From positions 1-64,000 of the forward strand of contig JAAESI010000112.1 of the NCBI GenBank assembly GCA_024229515.1: 64,000 bases of DNA, in the 5' to 3' direction. Under the pieces are notes generated by a model. It had not been told where the DNA came from. It made no database searches and worked only from the letters and a program-made list of their open reading frames with translations. Position numbers and translations under genes: made by a program. Below, one piece after another: positions 7,516-15,588 of this stretch (positions within the stretch are counted from its first letter, which is position 1; every line of letters starts with the position of its first letter). The DNA comes from Pseudomonadota bacterium (GTDB lineage: Bacteria > Myxococcota_A > UBA796 > UBA9615).

Positions 7516-8118
7516 ATGAGCGACAAGCGGGACGCGGCCTTCGAAGAGAAGCGGCGGGCGATCCTTCGCGCGGCCACCAAGGTGTTCGCCCAGAAGGGCT
7601 ACACGGGCACGCGGGTGGGCGACATCGCCAAGGAAGCGGGGATCGCCTACGGGCTCATCTACCACTACTTCGCGAACAAGGAGGACATCCTCAACTCCCT
7701 GTTCCAGGGCACGTGGAGCCTGACCCTCAAGGTGCTCGAAGGCATCCACGAAGAGGGCGGCACCCTGCGCACCAAGCTGCGCAAGATCGCCGGCTTCTTC
7801 CTGGAGGCGTGGAGTCTGCAGCCGGACGTCGTCGAGGTGGTCGTGCTCGAGGTGATCCGCAGCCCGAAGTTCCTCGAGGCCGCGAACCTGGAAGCGTTCC
7901 AGAAGACCTTCATGCTCCTGGAGAAGGTCATCGCGTCGCACCAGGACCAGCTGCGCGAGGGCACGGACCCGCGCATGGCGGCGGTGCTGTTCCTGGGGAG
8001 CCTGGAGATCCTGCTCACCGGGTTCGTCGCCCGCGAGTTCCTCAGCGAGGGGCTCAACACCGAGAGCGGCGCGGACGCCGTGGTCGATACGTTCCTCTAC
8101 GGAATCGTCGGGAGCTGA
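7516..8118 (+). CDS. TetR/AcrR-family regulator of the acyl-CoA dehydrogenase operon
   Basis: A 200-residue TetR-type repressor. The N-terminal helix-turn-helix reads RAILRAATKVFAQKGYTGTR then VGDIAKEAGIAYGLIYHYF at about residues 14-53. The C-terminal helical half, about 140 residues, should form the ligand pocket and dimer interface. It is separated by one base from the first acyl-CoA dehydrogenase gene, which points to a fatty-acyl or acyl-CoA ligand as in FadR/PsrA-like TetR proteins. The ligand is inference. The operator at 7485-7500 implies autoregulation. Confidence 0.9.
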   Translation: MSDKRDAAFEEKRRAILRAATKVFAQKGYTGTRVGDIAKEAGIAYGLIYHYFANKEDILNSLFQGTWSLTLKVLEGIHEEGGTLRTKLRKIAGFFLEAWSLQPDVVEVVVLEVIRSPKFLEAANLEAFQKTFMLLEKVIASHQDQLREGTDPRMAAVLFLGSLEILLTGFVAREFLSEGLNTESGADAVVDTFLYGIVGS

Positions 8119-8119
8119 C

Positions 8120-9280
8120 ATGGAATTCGAACTGACCCCCGAACAGCTGGAGTTCGCCGCCATCACCGAGCGGTGGGCGCGTGAGAAGCTCGTGCCCCTG
8201 TGGACGCAGGAGGCGGACGACGAAGGCGTCTTCATCCAGGAAGAGTGGGACGCCATGGCCGAGTTCGGCCTCATGGGGCTTCCCTTCCCCGAGGAGTACG
8301 GCGGGGCCGACGCCGATGCGGTGACGCTGTGTCTGTCGTCCGAGGCGCTGGGCAAGGCCGGCGTGGATGCCGGGACGACCCTGTCGTACGGCGCGAGCAC
8401 CATCCTGTGTGGCGTCCCCATCTGGAAGCTGGGCACGCCCGAGCAGAAGGCGCAGTACCTCCCCAAGATGTGCACCGGGGAGTGGATCGGCGGGTTCTGC
8501 CTCACCGAGCCGGGCAGCGGCAGCGACGCCACGTCGATGAAGACGAACGCGGTGCGCGACGGCGATGAGTACGTCATCAACGGCTCCAAGACCTGGATCA
8601 CCAACGGCCCTAACGGCCACCACTTCGTCGTCACCGCGGTGACCGACCCCGACGCCCGTCCGCGCGCCGCCGGCATCTCCGCGTTCATCGTGGATGCGGA
8701 CACCCCCGGCTTCCGCGTGGGCAAGAAGCTGGACAAGCTGGGCTGCCGCACCTCCCCCACCAGCGAGCTGTACTTCGATGACATGCGCGTGCCCGCGAGC
8801 GCCCTCCTGGGGCCGCTGAACTACGGATTCATGCTCGTCGGCAAGCTCATCCTCGGGTGGGAGCGGACGTGCCTGCTCGCCCCCGCCCTCGGCGGGATCC
8901 ACCACGGCATGGAGGTCGCCTGCAAGTACGCACTGGAGCGCGAGCAGTTCGGCCGCCCGATCGCGAAGTTCGGCGCGATCATGGAGAAAATCGCCGACAT
9001 GAGGGTCGCCTATGAGGTGTCCTGGGGCCTGCTGTACCGGGTCGCGGACATGCTCACCCGCGACGAGGCCTGCCTGACCGAGGCGGCGATCCTCAAGACC
9101 TACCTCAGCGAAGCGGCGGTCCGCTGCTCCGAAGAGGTCGTGCAAATCCACGGCGGCTACGGCTTCAGCAAGGAGTACCGCGTCGAACGCGGCTACCGCG
9201 ACGCCAAGCTCGGCACCATCGGCGCCGGCACCTCCGAAGTGCAGCGGGGCATCATCGCCCGCGCGATTGGGAACTTCTGA
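8120..9280 (+). CDS. Acyl-CoA dehydrogenase, isovaleryl/long-chain-type active site
   Basis: A 386-residue flavoenzyme that oxidises an acyl-CoA to the 2-enoyl-CoA and passes electrons to ETF. The fold is complete: helical N-terminal domain, FCLTEPGSGSDATS and WITNG FAD/substrate motifs at about residues 126-163, and the C-terminal domain with IHGGYGFSKEYRVER. At the usual catalytic position the motif is IGAGTSEVQR, with A369 where short- and medium-chain enzymes have Glu. Instead E248 in GWERTCLL occupies the helix-G position used as base by isovaleryl-CoA and long-chain enzymes. It overlaps the next gene by one base (TGATG). Substrate range is inferred, not known. Confidence 0.93.
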   Translation: MEFELTPEQLEFAAITERWAREKLVPLWTQEADDEGVFIQEEWDAMAEFGLMGLPFPEEYGGADADAVTLCLSSEALGKAGVDAGTTLSYGASTILCGVPIWKLGTPEQKAQYLPKMCTGEWIGGFCLTEPGSGSDATSMKTNAVRDGDEYVINGSKTWITNGPNGHHFVVTAVTDPDARPRAAGISAFIVDADTPGFRVGKKLDKLGCRTSPTSELYFDDMRVPASALLGPLNYGFMLVGKLILGWERTCLLAPALGGIHHGMEVACKYALEREQFGRPIAKFGAIMEKIADMRVAYEVSWGLLYRVADMLTRDEACLTEAAILKTYLSEAAVRCSEEVVQIHGGYGFSKEYRVERGYRDAKLGTIGAGTSEVQRGIIARAIGNF

Positions 9281-10428
9281 TGGACTTTCGACTGACTGAG
9301 TCGCAGCAGGCGTTCCGCGCCACCTTCCGCAAGTTCATCGACGAGGTCATCGTGCCCGCGGGCTACGACGTCGACCACGCCCGCGACTTCCCGTACGCCA
9401 ACTACAAGGCGCTGGCGGAGGTCGGATACAACGGCCTCGGCCACGAAGAGGCGTACGGCGGCAGCGATGCCGACCCCATCGAGGTGACCCTCGCGTCGGA
9501 GGAACTCGCCCGTGGGTGCGCCTCCACCTTCCTCAGCGTGGGCGCGTCGGTCGGTCTGTTCGGGGCGCCCCTGAGGGCCTTCGGCACCGAGGAGCAGAAG
9601 TCCGAGATCATCCCCGGGCTCGTCTCCGGCGATCTGGTCGGCGCGTGGGCGCTGACCGAGCCCCACTGCGGCACCGACGCGGCGGCGATGAAGACCGCCG
9701 CCCGCAAGACCGACCGCGGCTGGGTGCTCAACGGCTCCAAGATGTTCATCACCAACGGCCACTGCGCCGATTGGATCATCGTGGCGGCCCGCACGAGCCC
9801 CGAGGAGGGCTACGCCGGCATCTCCAACTTCCTCGTGAAGAAGGGCACGCCGGGGCTGAGCGCCACCGAGCCGCTGGAGAAGATGGGCGTGCGCGGATCG
9901 CCGACCGCGGGTCTGTTCTTCGAGGACTGTGAGGTCCCCCACGAGATGCTGCTGGGGACCGAGGGGCTCGGCTTCGTCCAGGCGATGAAGACCCTGGAGA
10001 ACGGCCGCATCGGCATGGCCGCGTACGGCGTCGGCATCGCCCAGGCGGCGCTGGACGAGTCGCTCAAGTACGCCAAGCAGCGCGAGGCGTTCGGCCGGCC
10101 GATCATCAAGTTCCAGCCGGTGCACTTCAAGATCGCGGACATGCAGACCGACGTCGATGCCGCGCGCACGCTCATGTACCGCGCCGCCTGGCTCCACAGT
10201 CGGGGCGAGTGCCCGCAGTCCTTGTTCAGCGCGGCGAAGCTGTTCGCGACGGAGGCCGCGGTCCGGTGCACCGATCGTGCGGTTCAGATCCACGGCGGCT
10301 ACGGCTACATGGCCGAGTACCGCGTCGAGCGTCTGTTCCGAGACGCCCGGTTGGGCCCCATCGGGGAGGGGACGAGCGAGATTCAGCGCCGCCTGATCGC
10401 CCAGGAGACGCTGGCGCAGTTCGCTTAA
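9280..10428 (+). CDS. Acyl-CoA dehydrogenase, short/medium-chain-type active site
   Basis: A 382-residue paralogue of the preceding gene. FAD and substrate motifs are ALTEPHCGTDAAAMKT and MFITNG, and IHGGYGYMAEYRVERLFRD is in the C-terminal domain. The catalytic base is at the canonical position, E363 in IGEGTSEIQR, and helix G has no Glu at the alternative position (ENGRIGMAA). It is translationally coupled to the upstream gene through TGATG and is the last gene of the tetR operon. The enzyme should donate electrons to ETF, whose genes are at 23-24.8 kb under another TetR regulator. Confidence 0.93.
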   Translation: MDFRLTESQQAFRATFRKFIDEVIVPAGYDVDHARDFPYANYKALAEVGYNGLGHEEAYGGSDADPIEVTLASEELARGCASTFLSVGASVGLFGAPLRAFGTEEQKSEIIPGLVSGDLVGAWALTEPHCGTDAAAMKTAARKTDRGWVLNGSKMFITNGHCADWIIVAARTSPEEGYAGISNFLVKKGTPGLSATEPLEKMGVRGSPTAGLFFEDCEVPHEMLLGTEGLGFVQAMKTLENGRIGMAAYGVGIAQAALDESLKYAKQREAFGRPIIKFQPVHFKIADMQTDVDAARTLMYRAAWLHSRGECPQSLFSAAKLFATEAAVRCTDRAVQIHGGYGYMAEYRVERLFRDARLGPIGEGTSEIQRRLIAQETLAQFA

Positions 10429-10482
10429 GCGGCCTTCCCGAAGCCGGGGACCCCAGCGGTCAACCACGACTACAATCCTCGC

Positions 10483-12435
10483 TTGCTCGCACGACTCCTG
10501 ATCCTGACCGCGCTCCTGCCCACCCTCGCCTTCGCCGGCGAGGTCCGGGACGAGCGCCGGTTCTGGAGCGACGGCTCCGTCCAGGAGGTCTGGACCTACG
10601 ACGGCGCCATCGACGAGGACAAGCTCCTGCGCAAGGAACTGTTCCACGAGAACGGCGTGCGGCAGAGCCTCGAAGAGTTCCGCGGGGGGGTGCAGCACGG
10701 TGCCGTCAAGACCTGGTTCGATCACAAGCAGGTCGAGACCGAGGGGACCTTCGCCGACGGCGGCGCCGAGGGCGTGTGGAAGCGGTGGGAGCGGCTCACC
10801 GACTACGAGCGCACCGAGAAGAAGAAGCGGCCCGTGCTCGAGGAGGAGAAGCACTACCTCGGCGGCCAGCTGCACGGAAAGGTCTTCGCCTACGCCGGCC
10901 CCGACAAGGAGCGGTGGGCCCGCGTCGAGCAGGACTGGGTCAACGGGGAGCTTCACGGCCTGGACCTCGAGCGTCGCGACGCCAAGGGCATGGCCCGCAA
11001 GCACAGCTACGACGCGGGGGTGCTCCACGGGCGCCAGCTGGCGTGGCACTACGACGGCGCCATGCAGTACCAGTACAACTTCGTGCAGGGCGTGCCGGAC
11101 GGCCCCCAGCGCCTGTGGGAGTCGCACAACGCCGAGGAGCCGCTCCAGGAGCTGTTCTGGCGCGACGGCGGCCTGCACGGGCACCAGAAGTTCGAGTGGA
11201 TCGACGGGGGCGTGCTCGAGCAGGACTGGGTCTCCGGCCTGCGTTCGGACGAGGACCTCGACGACGACGGCAGCGGGCGCATCACGCGGCTCCGGTACGA
11301 GCCCACGCTCCCCTGGGTCCTGGACAACGGCGAGATCAAGTTCCGCGGCGACGTGCACGAGGTCGACCGCTTCCGGTTCGGCGAAGGCGGCGTGCTCACG
11401 TCCGTCGAGGTCCTCGGCGACGAGCGCTGGACCATCCACTTCCACCCCAACGGCTCCGTCTCTCACCTGGGCCGAGGCGGGGGCGGCCGGCAGAACGGCC
11501 CGTGGCGCTACCTGTTCGACGACGGCGGGTTGTGGAAGGTCGCCCTCCACAACGACGACGGGCAGAAGGAAGGGGAGTGGCGCATCTACGACCGGGAGGG
11601 GCGCCTCCGCGAGCTGCAGACCTGGGACTACTACCGCACCGGGTGGTTCGTGGTTCTGTACGACCCCGACGGGGTGAAGTACGCCGAGGGCGACATCCAC
11701 CCCGCCGCGGGCGCCCGGCCGATGGTCATGGGGAGCTGGAAGTACTTCGACGCCGACGGCCGCACGGTGCGGACCGAGAACTACGGCTCCGGGCCCTATT
11801 CGGGGAACCGCCACTTCGTCAGCGACGCCACCGAGTACGACGCCATCGATCGGGTCCGGTTCTTCGGCACGGAGAAGGAGCTGACCTACTTCGACTACCT
11901 CGACGACACGGAGCAGGTGAAGCGGAAGCGGAAGCTGACCTGCCTGGATCGCAGCCGCCACGGTCTCGACTTCTACGACCCCGAGACGATGACGGTCGAC
12001 AGGCTCCCCATCGACAAGCCCAAGGAGCTGGCGGACGGGGCGCTTCTCATCGAGGACGTGCTCGGTTCCCGCGCGCTCGTGCTTGAGGACAAGAAGTTCC
12101 GCGACGACGGTTCGCTCAAGCAGGTGGAGCGGTTTGACCGGAACGGAGCCCGCGCCGGTCTACAAGAGGGATGGTACCGAGACGGCCAACAGGCCTACGC
12201 CTACGAGTATAAGCGCGGCACGTTCGCCACCGCCCGGGAGTGGTGGAAGGGCGGCTCGCCGCGGCTCGAGGCACGCCTCGACGACGGGCAGATCTACTCC
12301 GTCGCCTTCATCGAGCCGGAGGGCCGACGGCACGAGTGGTCCAGGTCCGACGATCGCCCGTTCCGGGTTCCGGCCGAGCTGGTCAAGGCCGCAGTCCTCT
12401 TCAAGTTCGACGACCGCGTCATCATTCCCAACTAG
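10483..12435 (+). CDS. Exported MORN/YwqK-type repeat protein
   Basis: A 650-residue protein with an N-terminal signal peptide (hydrophobic core LLILTALLPTLAF, likely cleavage after AFA at about residue 18). The rest consists of about 15-20 degenerate MORN-like units such as HENGVRQSLEEFRGGVQHG, GQKEGEWRIYDREGR and NGPWRYLFDDGGLWK, each a beta-hairpin of roughly 20-25 residues. Proteins with these repeats are usually secreted or periplasmic scaffolds. The TTG at 10483 is the only start that keeps the signal peptide. A TACAAT box ends 7 bp before it, so the mRNA may have little or no leader. It precedes the protease gene by 43 bp. Biochemical role unknown. Confidence 0.78.
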   Translation: MLARLLILTALLPTLAFAGEVRDERRFWSDGSVQEVWTYDGAIDEDKLLRKELFHENGVRQSLEEFRGGVQHGAVKTWFDHKQVETEGTFADGGAEGVWKRWERLTDYERTEKKKRPVLEEEKHYLGGQLHGKVFAYAGPDKERWARVEQDWVNGELHGLDLERRDAKGMARKHSYDAGVLHGRQLAWHYDGAMQYQYNFVQGVPDGPQRLWESHNAEEPLQELFWRDGGLHGHQKFEWIDGGVLEQDWVSGLRSDEDLDDDGSGRITRLRYEPTLPWVLDNGEIKFRGDVHEVDRFRFGEGGVLTSVEVLGDERWTIHFHPNGSVSHLGRGGGGRQNGPWRYLFDDGGLWKVALHNDDGQKEGEWRIYDREGRLRELQTWDYYRTGWFVVLYDPDGVKYAEGDIHPAAGARPMVMGSWKYFDADGRTVRTENYGSGPYSGNRHFVSDATEYDAIDRVRFFGTEKELTYFDYLDDTEQVKRKRKLTCLDRSRHGLDFYDPETMTVDRLPIDKPKELADGALLIEDVLGSRALVLEDKKFRDDGSLKQVERFDRNGARAGLQEGWYRDGQQAYAYEYKRGTFATAREWWKGGSPRLEARLDDGQIYSVAFIEPEGRRHEWSRSDDRPFRVPAELVKAAVLFKFDDRVIIPN

Positions 12436-12478
12436 GCGGCGTGGTATTTTTTGTGGTCCCTACGTCTCCGGAGTCTTG

Positions 12479-13765
12479 ATGACCCGCTCCGCTCTGCTCG
12501 CCCTGCTCTTGCTCGCCGTTCCCGTCGCCGCCGTGGCCGAGGAGGCTCCTCGCGCGTCGATCGAGTCCTGTTCGGACAAGGCGACGGACGACATCGGGGA
12601 CATGAAGGACCGCACTGTCCGGATCGAGACGATGGCGGGAAGCGGCTCGGGCGTGCTCGTCTCCCCGGACGGCTGGCTCCTCACCGCCGCGCATGTGGTC
12701 GGGGGCGCCAAGAAGGTCGATGTGGTCTTCGCCGACGGCTCCGAGATCAAGGCCGAGGTCATCCGCAAGGTGACCCGCGCCGACGCCGCCCTGCTCAAGG
12801 CCGACGTCAAGGGGATCCGCTGCTCCAAGATGACCAAGGGCGTGCCCGAGACCGGCGACGACATGCTCGTCATCGGCTCCCCGTTGGGTGAGGCGCTTGA
12901 GCAAAGCGTGACCAAGGGCATCGTCAGCGCGACCCGCGAAGACAACGACATCACGCTCATCCAGACCGACGCGGCCATCAACCCCGGCAACAGCGGCGGC
13001 CCCATCTACACTTCCCGCGGGCGCGTGGCGGGCATCGTCTCCTTCAAGGTCGCCGCCGAGGCGGTCGAGGGCGTCGCCTTCGCGGTCGAGCAGGGCTCGT
13101 TCATGAACGCCCTCGGCATCGACTTCGAGTCGGGCGCCGACGGCGAGGTCGAGCCCTTCGTCGATGAGAGCGAAGGCCCGGCGATGCCGATCAAGCCGGC
13201 CGAACTCAGCCTCGAGAACCGCCCCCCCAAGGACAAGCGGGGCAAGCCGTACATGAACGACCCGTGCCGCGAGTACGAGGTGAAGAAGAACCCGTTCGAC
13301 GGCTCGATGACGCTGACCAGCGAGGTCTGGGATCTGTACCGCATCGAGTTCACGACGGGCGACAAGGCCGATGTCTCCTTCTACTACCCGCTGGCCGACA
13401 GCTACGGAAACCTCTCGGACATGGCCTCGGCGCTGACGACGGCGCAGGTGCCGGACAACCAGCTCCAGGACGTGGATCTGCAACTGCTGCTGTCGGACAA
13501 GACGAAGGTCGTCATCGCGGGTGCCACGCTGCAAGCTCAGCGCGCCTCGGCGTACCACGCGCGCTTCCTGATCCAGGTGAAGATGGACATCACCACGGTC
13601 TACGCCATCGCGACGGCCGGTCCCCGGGCGCTGCAGTGGACGGTGGTGGGCAAGAACTTCGTCCAGGAGAAGACCCAGAAGCACGCCGACAAGTACTACC
13701 GAGCGGCCTTCTCCTGCCTGCTCTTCCAGATGCACAACGACCGCAAACAGCGAGACGACGATTAA
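12479..13765 (+). CDS. Periplasmic S1C trypsin-like serine protease with unknown C-terminal domain
   Basis: A 428-residue exported protease. A signal peptide covers residues 1 to about 20. The DegP/HtrA-type protease domain has the triad H72 in LTAAHVV, D102 in RADAALLK and S172 in NPGNSGGPI. No PDZ domain follows; instead residues about 250-428 form a domain with NDPCREYEVKKNPFDG and many beta-strand stretches, which I do not recognise. The ATG at 12479 is chosen because GGAG lies 5 nt upstream and a signal peptide starts there; the frame is open much further upstream but that part is a shadow of the MORN gene. The stop codon overlaps the proposed start of the HAD gene. Confidence 0.88.
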   Translation: MTRSALLALLLLAVPVAAVAEEAPRASIESCSDKATDDIGDMKDRTVRIETMAGSGSGVLVSPDGWLLTAAHVVGGAKKVDVVFADGSEIKAEVIRKVTRADAALLKADVKGIRCSKMTKGVPETGDDMLVIGSPLGEALEQSVTKGIVSATREDNDITLIQTDAAINPGNSGGPIYTSRGRVAGIVSFKVAAEAVEGVAFAVEQGSFMNALGIDFESGADGEVEPFVDESEGPAMPIKPAELSLENRPPKDKRGKPYMNDPCREYEVKKNPFDGSMTLTSEVWDLYRIEFTTGDKADVSFYYPLADSYGNLSDMASALTTAQVPDNQLQDVDLQLLLSDKTKVVIAGATLQAQRASAYHARFLIQVKMDITTVYAIATAGPRALQWTVVGKNFVQEKTQKHADKYYRAAFSCLLFQMHNDRKQRDDD

Positions 13766-14453
13766 GATCCGCGCCGTCGTCTTCGATCTCGACGACACCC
13801 TCATCGACACCACCGGACAGCTGCTCATCCCCGCCCACACCGAGGCGGCGGCGGCCATGATCGCGGCGGGCCTCCCCGGCTCGCTGGAGGAGGTGACGCG
13901 CAAGCGCATCGATCTGGCCCGGGCGCACCCGCGGGAGCCCGTGGACGTGCTCGTGGCGAAGTTCTACGAGGTCACCGATCCGGCCGTCGTGGAAGCTGGC
14001 CACAAGGCCTTCTACAACCGCCGCGTGCGCGCTCTGGACCCCTTCGAGGACGCGATCATGGTGCTGAAGTCGCTGGCGTCCGACGGAATCGCCTGCCTCT
14101 GTGTCACCGCCGGCCACCCCGAGACCCAGCAGCGCAAGCTGGAGCTCAGCGGGCTCGCCGAGCACCTCGCCAGTGTCTGCGTCGTGCCCCCGGCCGATCC
14201 CAAGGAGGACGCGATCGCGGAGGTCATGCGCCTCAACGACCTCACCCCGGAGGAGACGGTGGTGATCGGCGACCGCATCGATCGGGAGATTTCTGCGGCC
14301 CGCCGCCTCGGCTGTTGGGCGGTGCGCGTCGATCATGGCGAAGGCCGATTCGCTCGACCGCAAGCCCCCGAGGAGCAGGCGCACTACACCGTGCCGGGCG
14401 TGATCGCCCTCCGGGCAGTCATTGATGATATTGAAGATTCTGCTGCTGGTTGA
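13761..14453 (+). CDS. HAD-superfamily phosphatase with non-canonical start
   Basis: A cytosolic HAD hydrolase. Motif I is FDLDDTLID (nucleophile D9, acid/base D11 by the start used here), motif II is CVTAGHP, motif III a Lys near PADPKED, and motif IV VIGDRIDREISAA. The length is normal, about 230 residues. No ATG, GTG or TTG occurs in frame before motif I: the first is the ATG at 13857, which would delete the nucleophile. An ATT at 13761 overlapping the protease stop (ATTAA) is the simplest start; translation could also arrive by frameshift from the protease gene. The stop codon lies within the tRNA-Gly promoter. Substrate unknown; similar proteins act as phosphoglycolate-type phosphatases. 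Confidence 0.78.
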   Translation: MKIRAVVFDLDDTLIDTTGQLLIPAHTEAAAAMIAAGLPGSLEEVTRKRIDLARAHPREPVDVLVAKFYEVTDPAVVEAGHKAFYNRRVRALDPFEDAIMVLKSLASDGIACLCVTAGHPETQQRKLELSGLAEHLASVCVVPPADPKEDAIAEVMRLNDLTPEETVVIGDRIDREISAARRLGCWAVRVDHGEGRFARPQAPEEQAHYTVPGVIALRAVIDDIEDSAAG

Positions 14454-14477
14454 CTCTCAAGAATCGATTCATATAAT
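14450..14477 (+). promoter_or_regulatory. Strong sigma-70 promoter of tRNA-Gly
   Basis: TTGACT (14450-14455) and a perfect TATAAT (14472-14477) are spaced by 16 bp. The -35 box overlaps the stop codon of the HAD gene. The predicted start lies a few bases before the mature tRNA 5' end at 14489, so the 5' leader is very short. Confidence 0.85.
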
Positions 14478-14488
14478 CCGGCGCCTCT

Positions 14489-14563
14489 GCGGGACTAGCT
14501 CAGTGGTAGAGCACTGCCTTGCCAAGGCAGGGGTCGCGAGTTCGACTCTCGTGTCCCGCTCCA
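14489..14563 (+). tRNA. tRNA-Gly (anticodon GCC)
   Basis: Acceptor stem GCGGGAC pairs with GTCCCGC. The D arm is TAGCTCAGTGGTAGAGCA, the anticodon stem-loop CTGCC-TTGCCAA-GGCAG gives anticodon GCC, and the T arm is CGCGAGTTCGACTCTCG. A discriminator T and an encoded CCA end at 14563. Single-gene transcript with its own promoter and terminator. Confidence 0.97.
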
Positions 14564-14570
14564 TTTCAAC

Positions 14571-14608
14571 GAAACCCCGGACCGTCTCGGTCCGGGGTTT
14601 CGTCGTTT
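14571..14608 (+). terminator. Rho-independent terminator of tRNA-Gly
   Basis: A perfect 13-bp stem (14571-14583 with 14589-14601) around a 5-nt loop is followed by GTCGTTT. It separates the tRNA from the membrane-protein operon that starts 12 bp later. Confidence 0.9.
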
Positions 14609-14619
14609 AGACTTCGCCG

Positions 14620-15588
14620 ATGGCTGCATCCAGCACCGCAATGGCTCAGGGCCGAAACGTCGTCATCGTCGGCGCGCTCGTCATCGCGTTGCTCGTTCCC
14701 GTGCTGCTTTCGGCCCACCGCCACACGGATGCGTGGTCGCCGCGGCACCGGGTCGTCGATGAGGTGAAGTACCTGCCCACGGGGCGGGCGCTGAAAGCGA
14801 CGTCGCTGGGGTACGAGCAGTTCGTCGCCGACATGCTGTGGATTCGCACCACGCTCCTGTTCGGCAAGCGCTACGCAAGCCAGGACCACGATTGGTACTC
14901 GTGGGTCTTCCACATGATCGACCTGGCCACCGACCTCGATCCCGAGTTCAAGGCCGCCTACAAGTACGGCGGGACCATGCTGCGGTCCGAGGGGGTCTTC
15001 ATCGACCAGTCCTCGCTGATCTTCGGCAAGGGCATGGTCCATCGGCCGGACCTGTGGGAGCTCCCCTTCGGCATCGGCATGAACTACTTCATGTTCAAGG
15101 ACGATCGCGAGACGGCGGCGCGCTACATCGCGATGGCGGCCAAGACCGGCAAGGGCCCCTTCTACCTCCGCAACCTCGCCGCCAGCCTCCAGTCCGACTC
15201 GGGCGACCTTGACTCCGCGCTGATCTTCTTGCAGACCGATCTGGAGAGCATCCCCGAGTCGCAGAAGAAGGCCCGCGAGGCGGTCGAGGTCAAGATCATC
15301 GAGCTCAAGTACTTGATCGCGCGGCGGGATGCGATGGATGTGGTGACCGAGTTCCGGCGGCTGACCGGCGACCTGCCGGAGAACCCCGCCGACGTCGCCA
15401 GCCGAGGGCTCGAGCTTCCCCGAGATCCGTTCCTGGGGCAGTGGACCTGGGACCCCGATCCCAAGATGGAGGTCGGCACCCTCATCAGCACGAACTACTG
15501 CGAGGTCTTCACCCAGCTGGCCCGCGAACATGGGCTGGGACGGCTGACCTTCGCGTCGTGCCAGGCCGAGCTGGTCGATTCGCCCTGA
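14620..15588 (+). CDS. Membrane-anchored helical-repeat (TPR-like) protein
   Basis: A 322-residue protein with one N-terminal membrane helix (about residues 13-31, VVIVGALVIALLVPVLLS), then a mostly helical soluble region. Motifs such as ADMLWIRTTLLFGKRYASQD and DLATDLDPEFKAAYKYGG look like TPR-type helix pairs, and the region from 90 to 230 keeps that pattern. The soluble part should face the periplasm. It is the first gene of a set with the three large membrane proteins that follow; the next gene starts inside or at its 3' end. I do not recognise a named family. It may be a partner or scaffold for the glycosyltransferase-like proteins; this is inference from context only. Confidence 0.75.
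   Translation: MAASSTAMAQGRNVVIVGALVIALLVPVLLSAHRHTDAWSPRHRVVDEVKYLPTGRALKATSLGYEQFVADMLWIRTTLLFGKRYASQDHDWYSWVFHMIDLATDLDPEFKAAYKYGGTMLRSEGVFIDQSSLIFGKGMVHRPDLWELPFGIGMNYFMFKDDRETAARYIAMAAKTGKGPFYLRNLAASLQSDSGDLDSALIFLQTDLESIPESQKKAREAVEVKIIELKYLIARRDAMDVVTEFRRLTGDLPENPADVASRGLELPRDPFLGQWTWDPDPKMEVGTLISTNYCEVFTQLAREHGLGRLTFASCQAELVDSP

Noticed and set aside
9193..11961. A 922-codon open frame on the minus strand opposite the second acyl-CoA dehydrogenase and MORN gene
   Set aside because: Its composition (Leu, Val, Glu, Ala, Arg with no motifs) is that of an antisense shadow; the plus-strand genes have clear motifs.
10429..14453. Toxin-antitoxin system based on the YwqK-type repeats
   Set aside because: The MORN-repeat protein has a signal peptide and is 650 residues long, unlike YwqK antitoxins, and no LXG-type toxin lies next to it.
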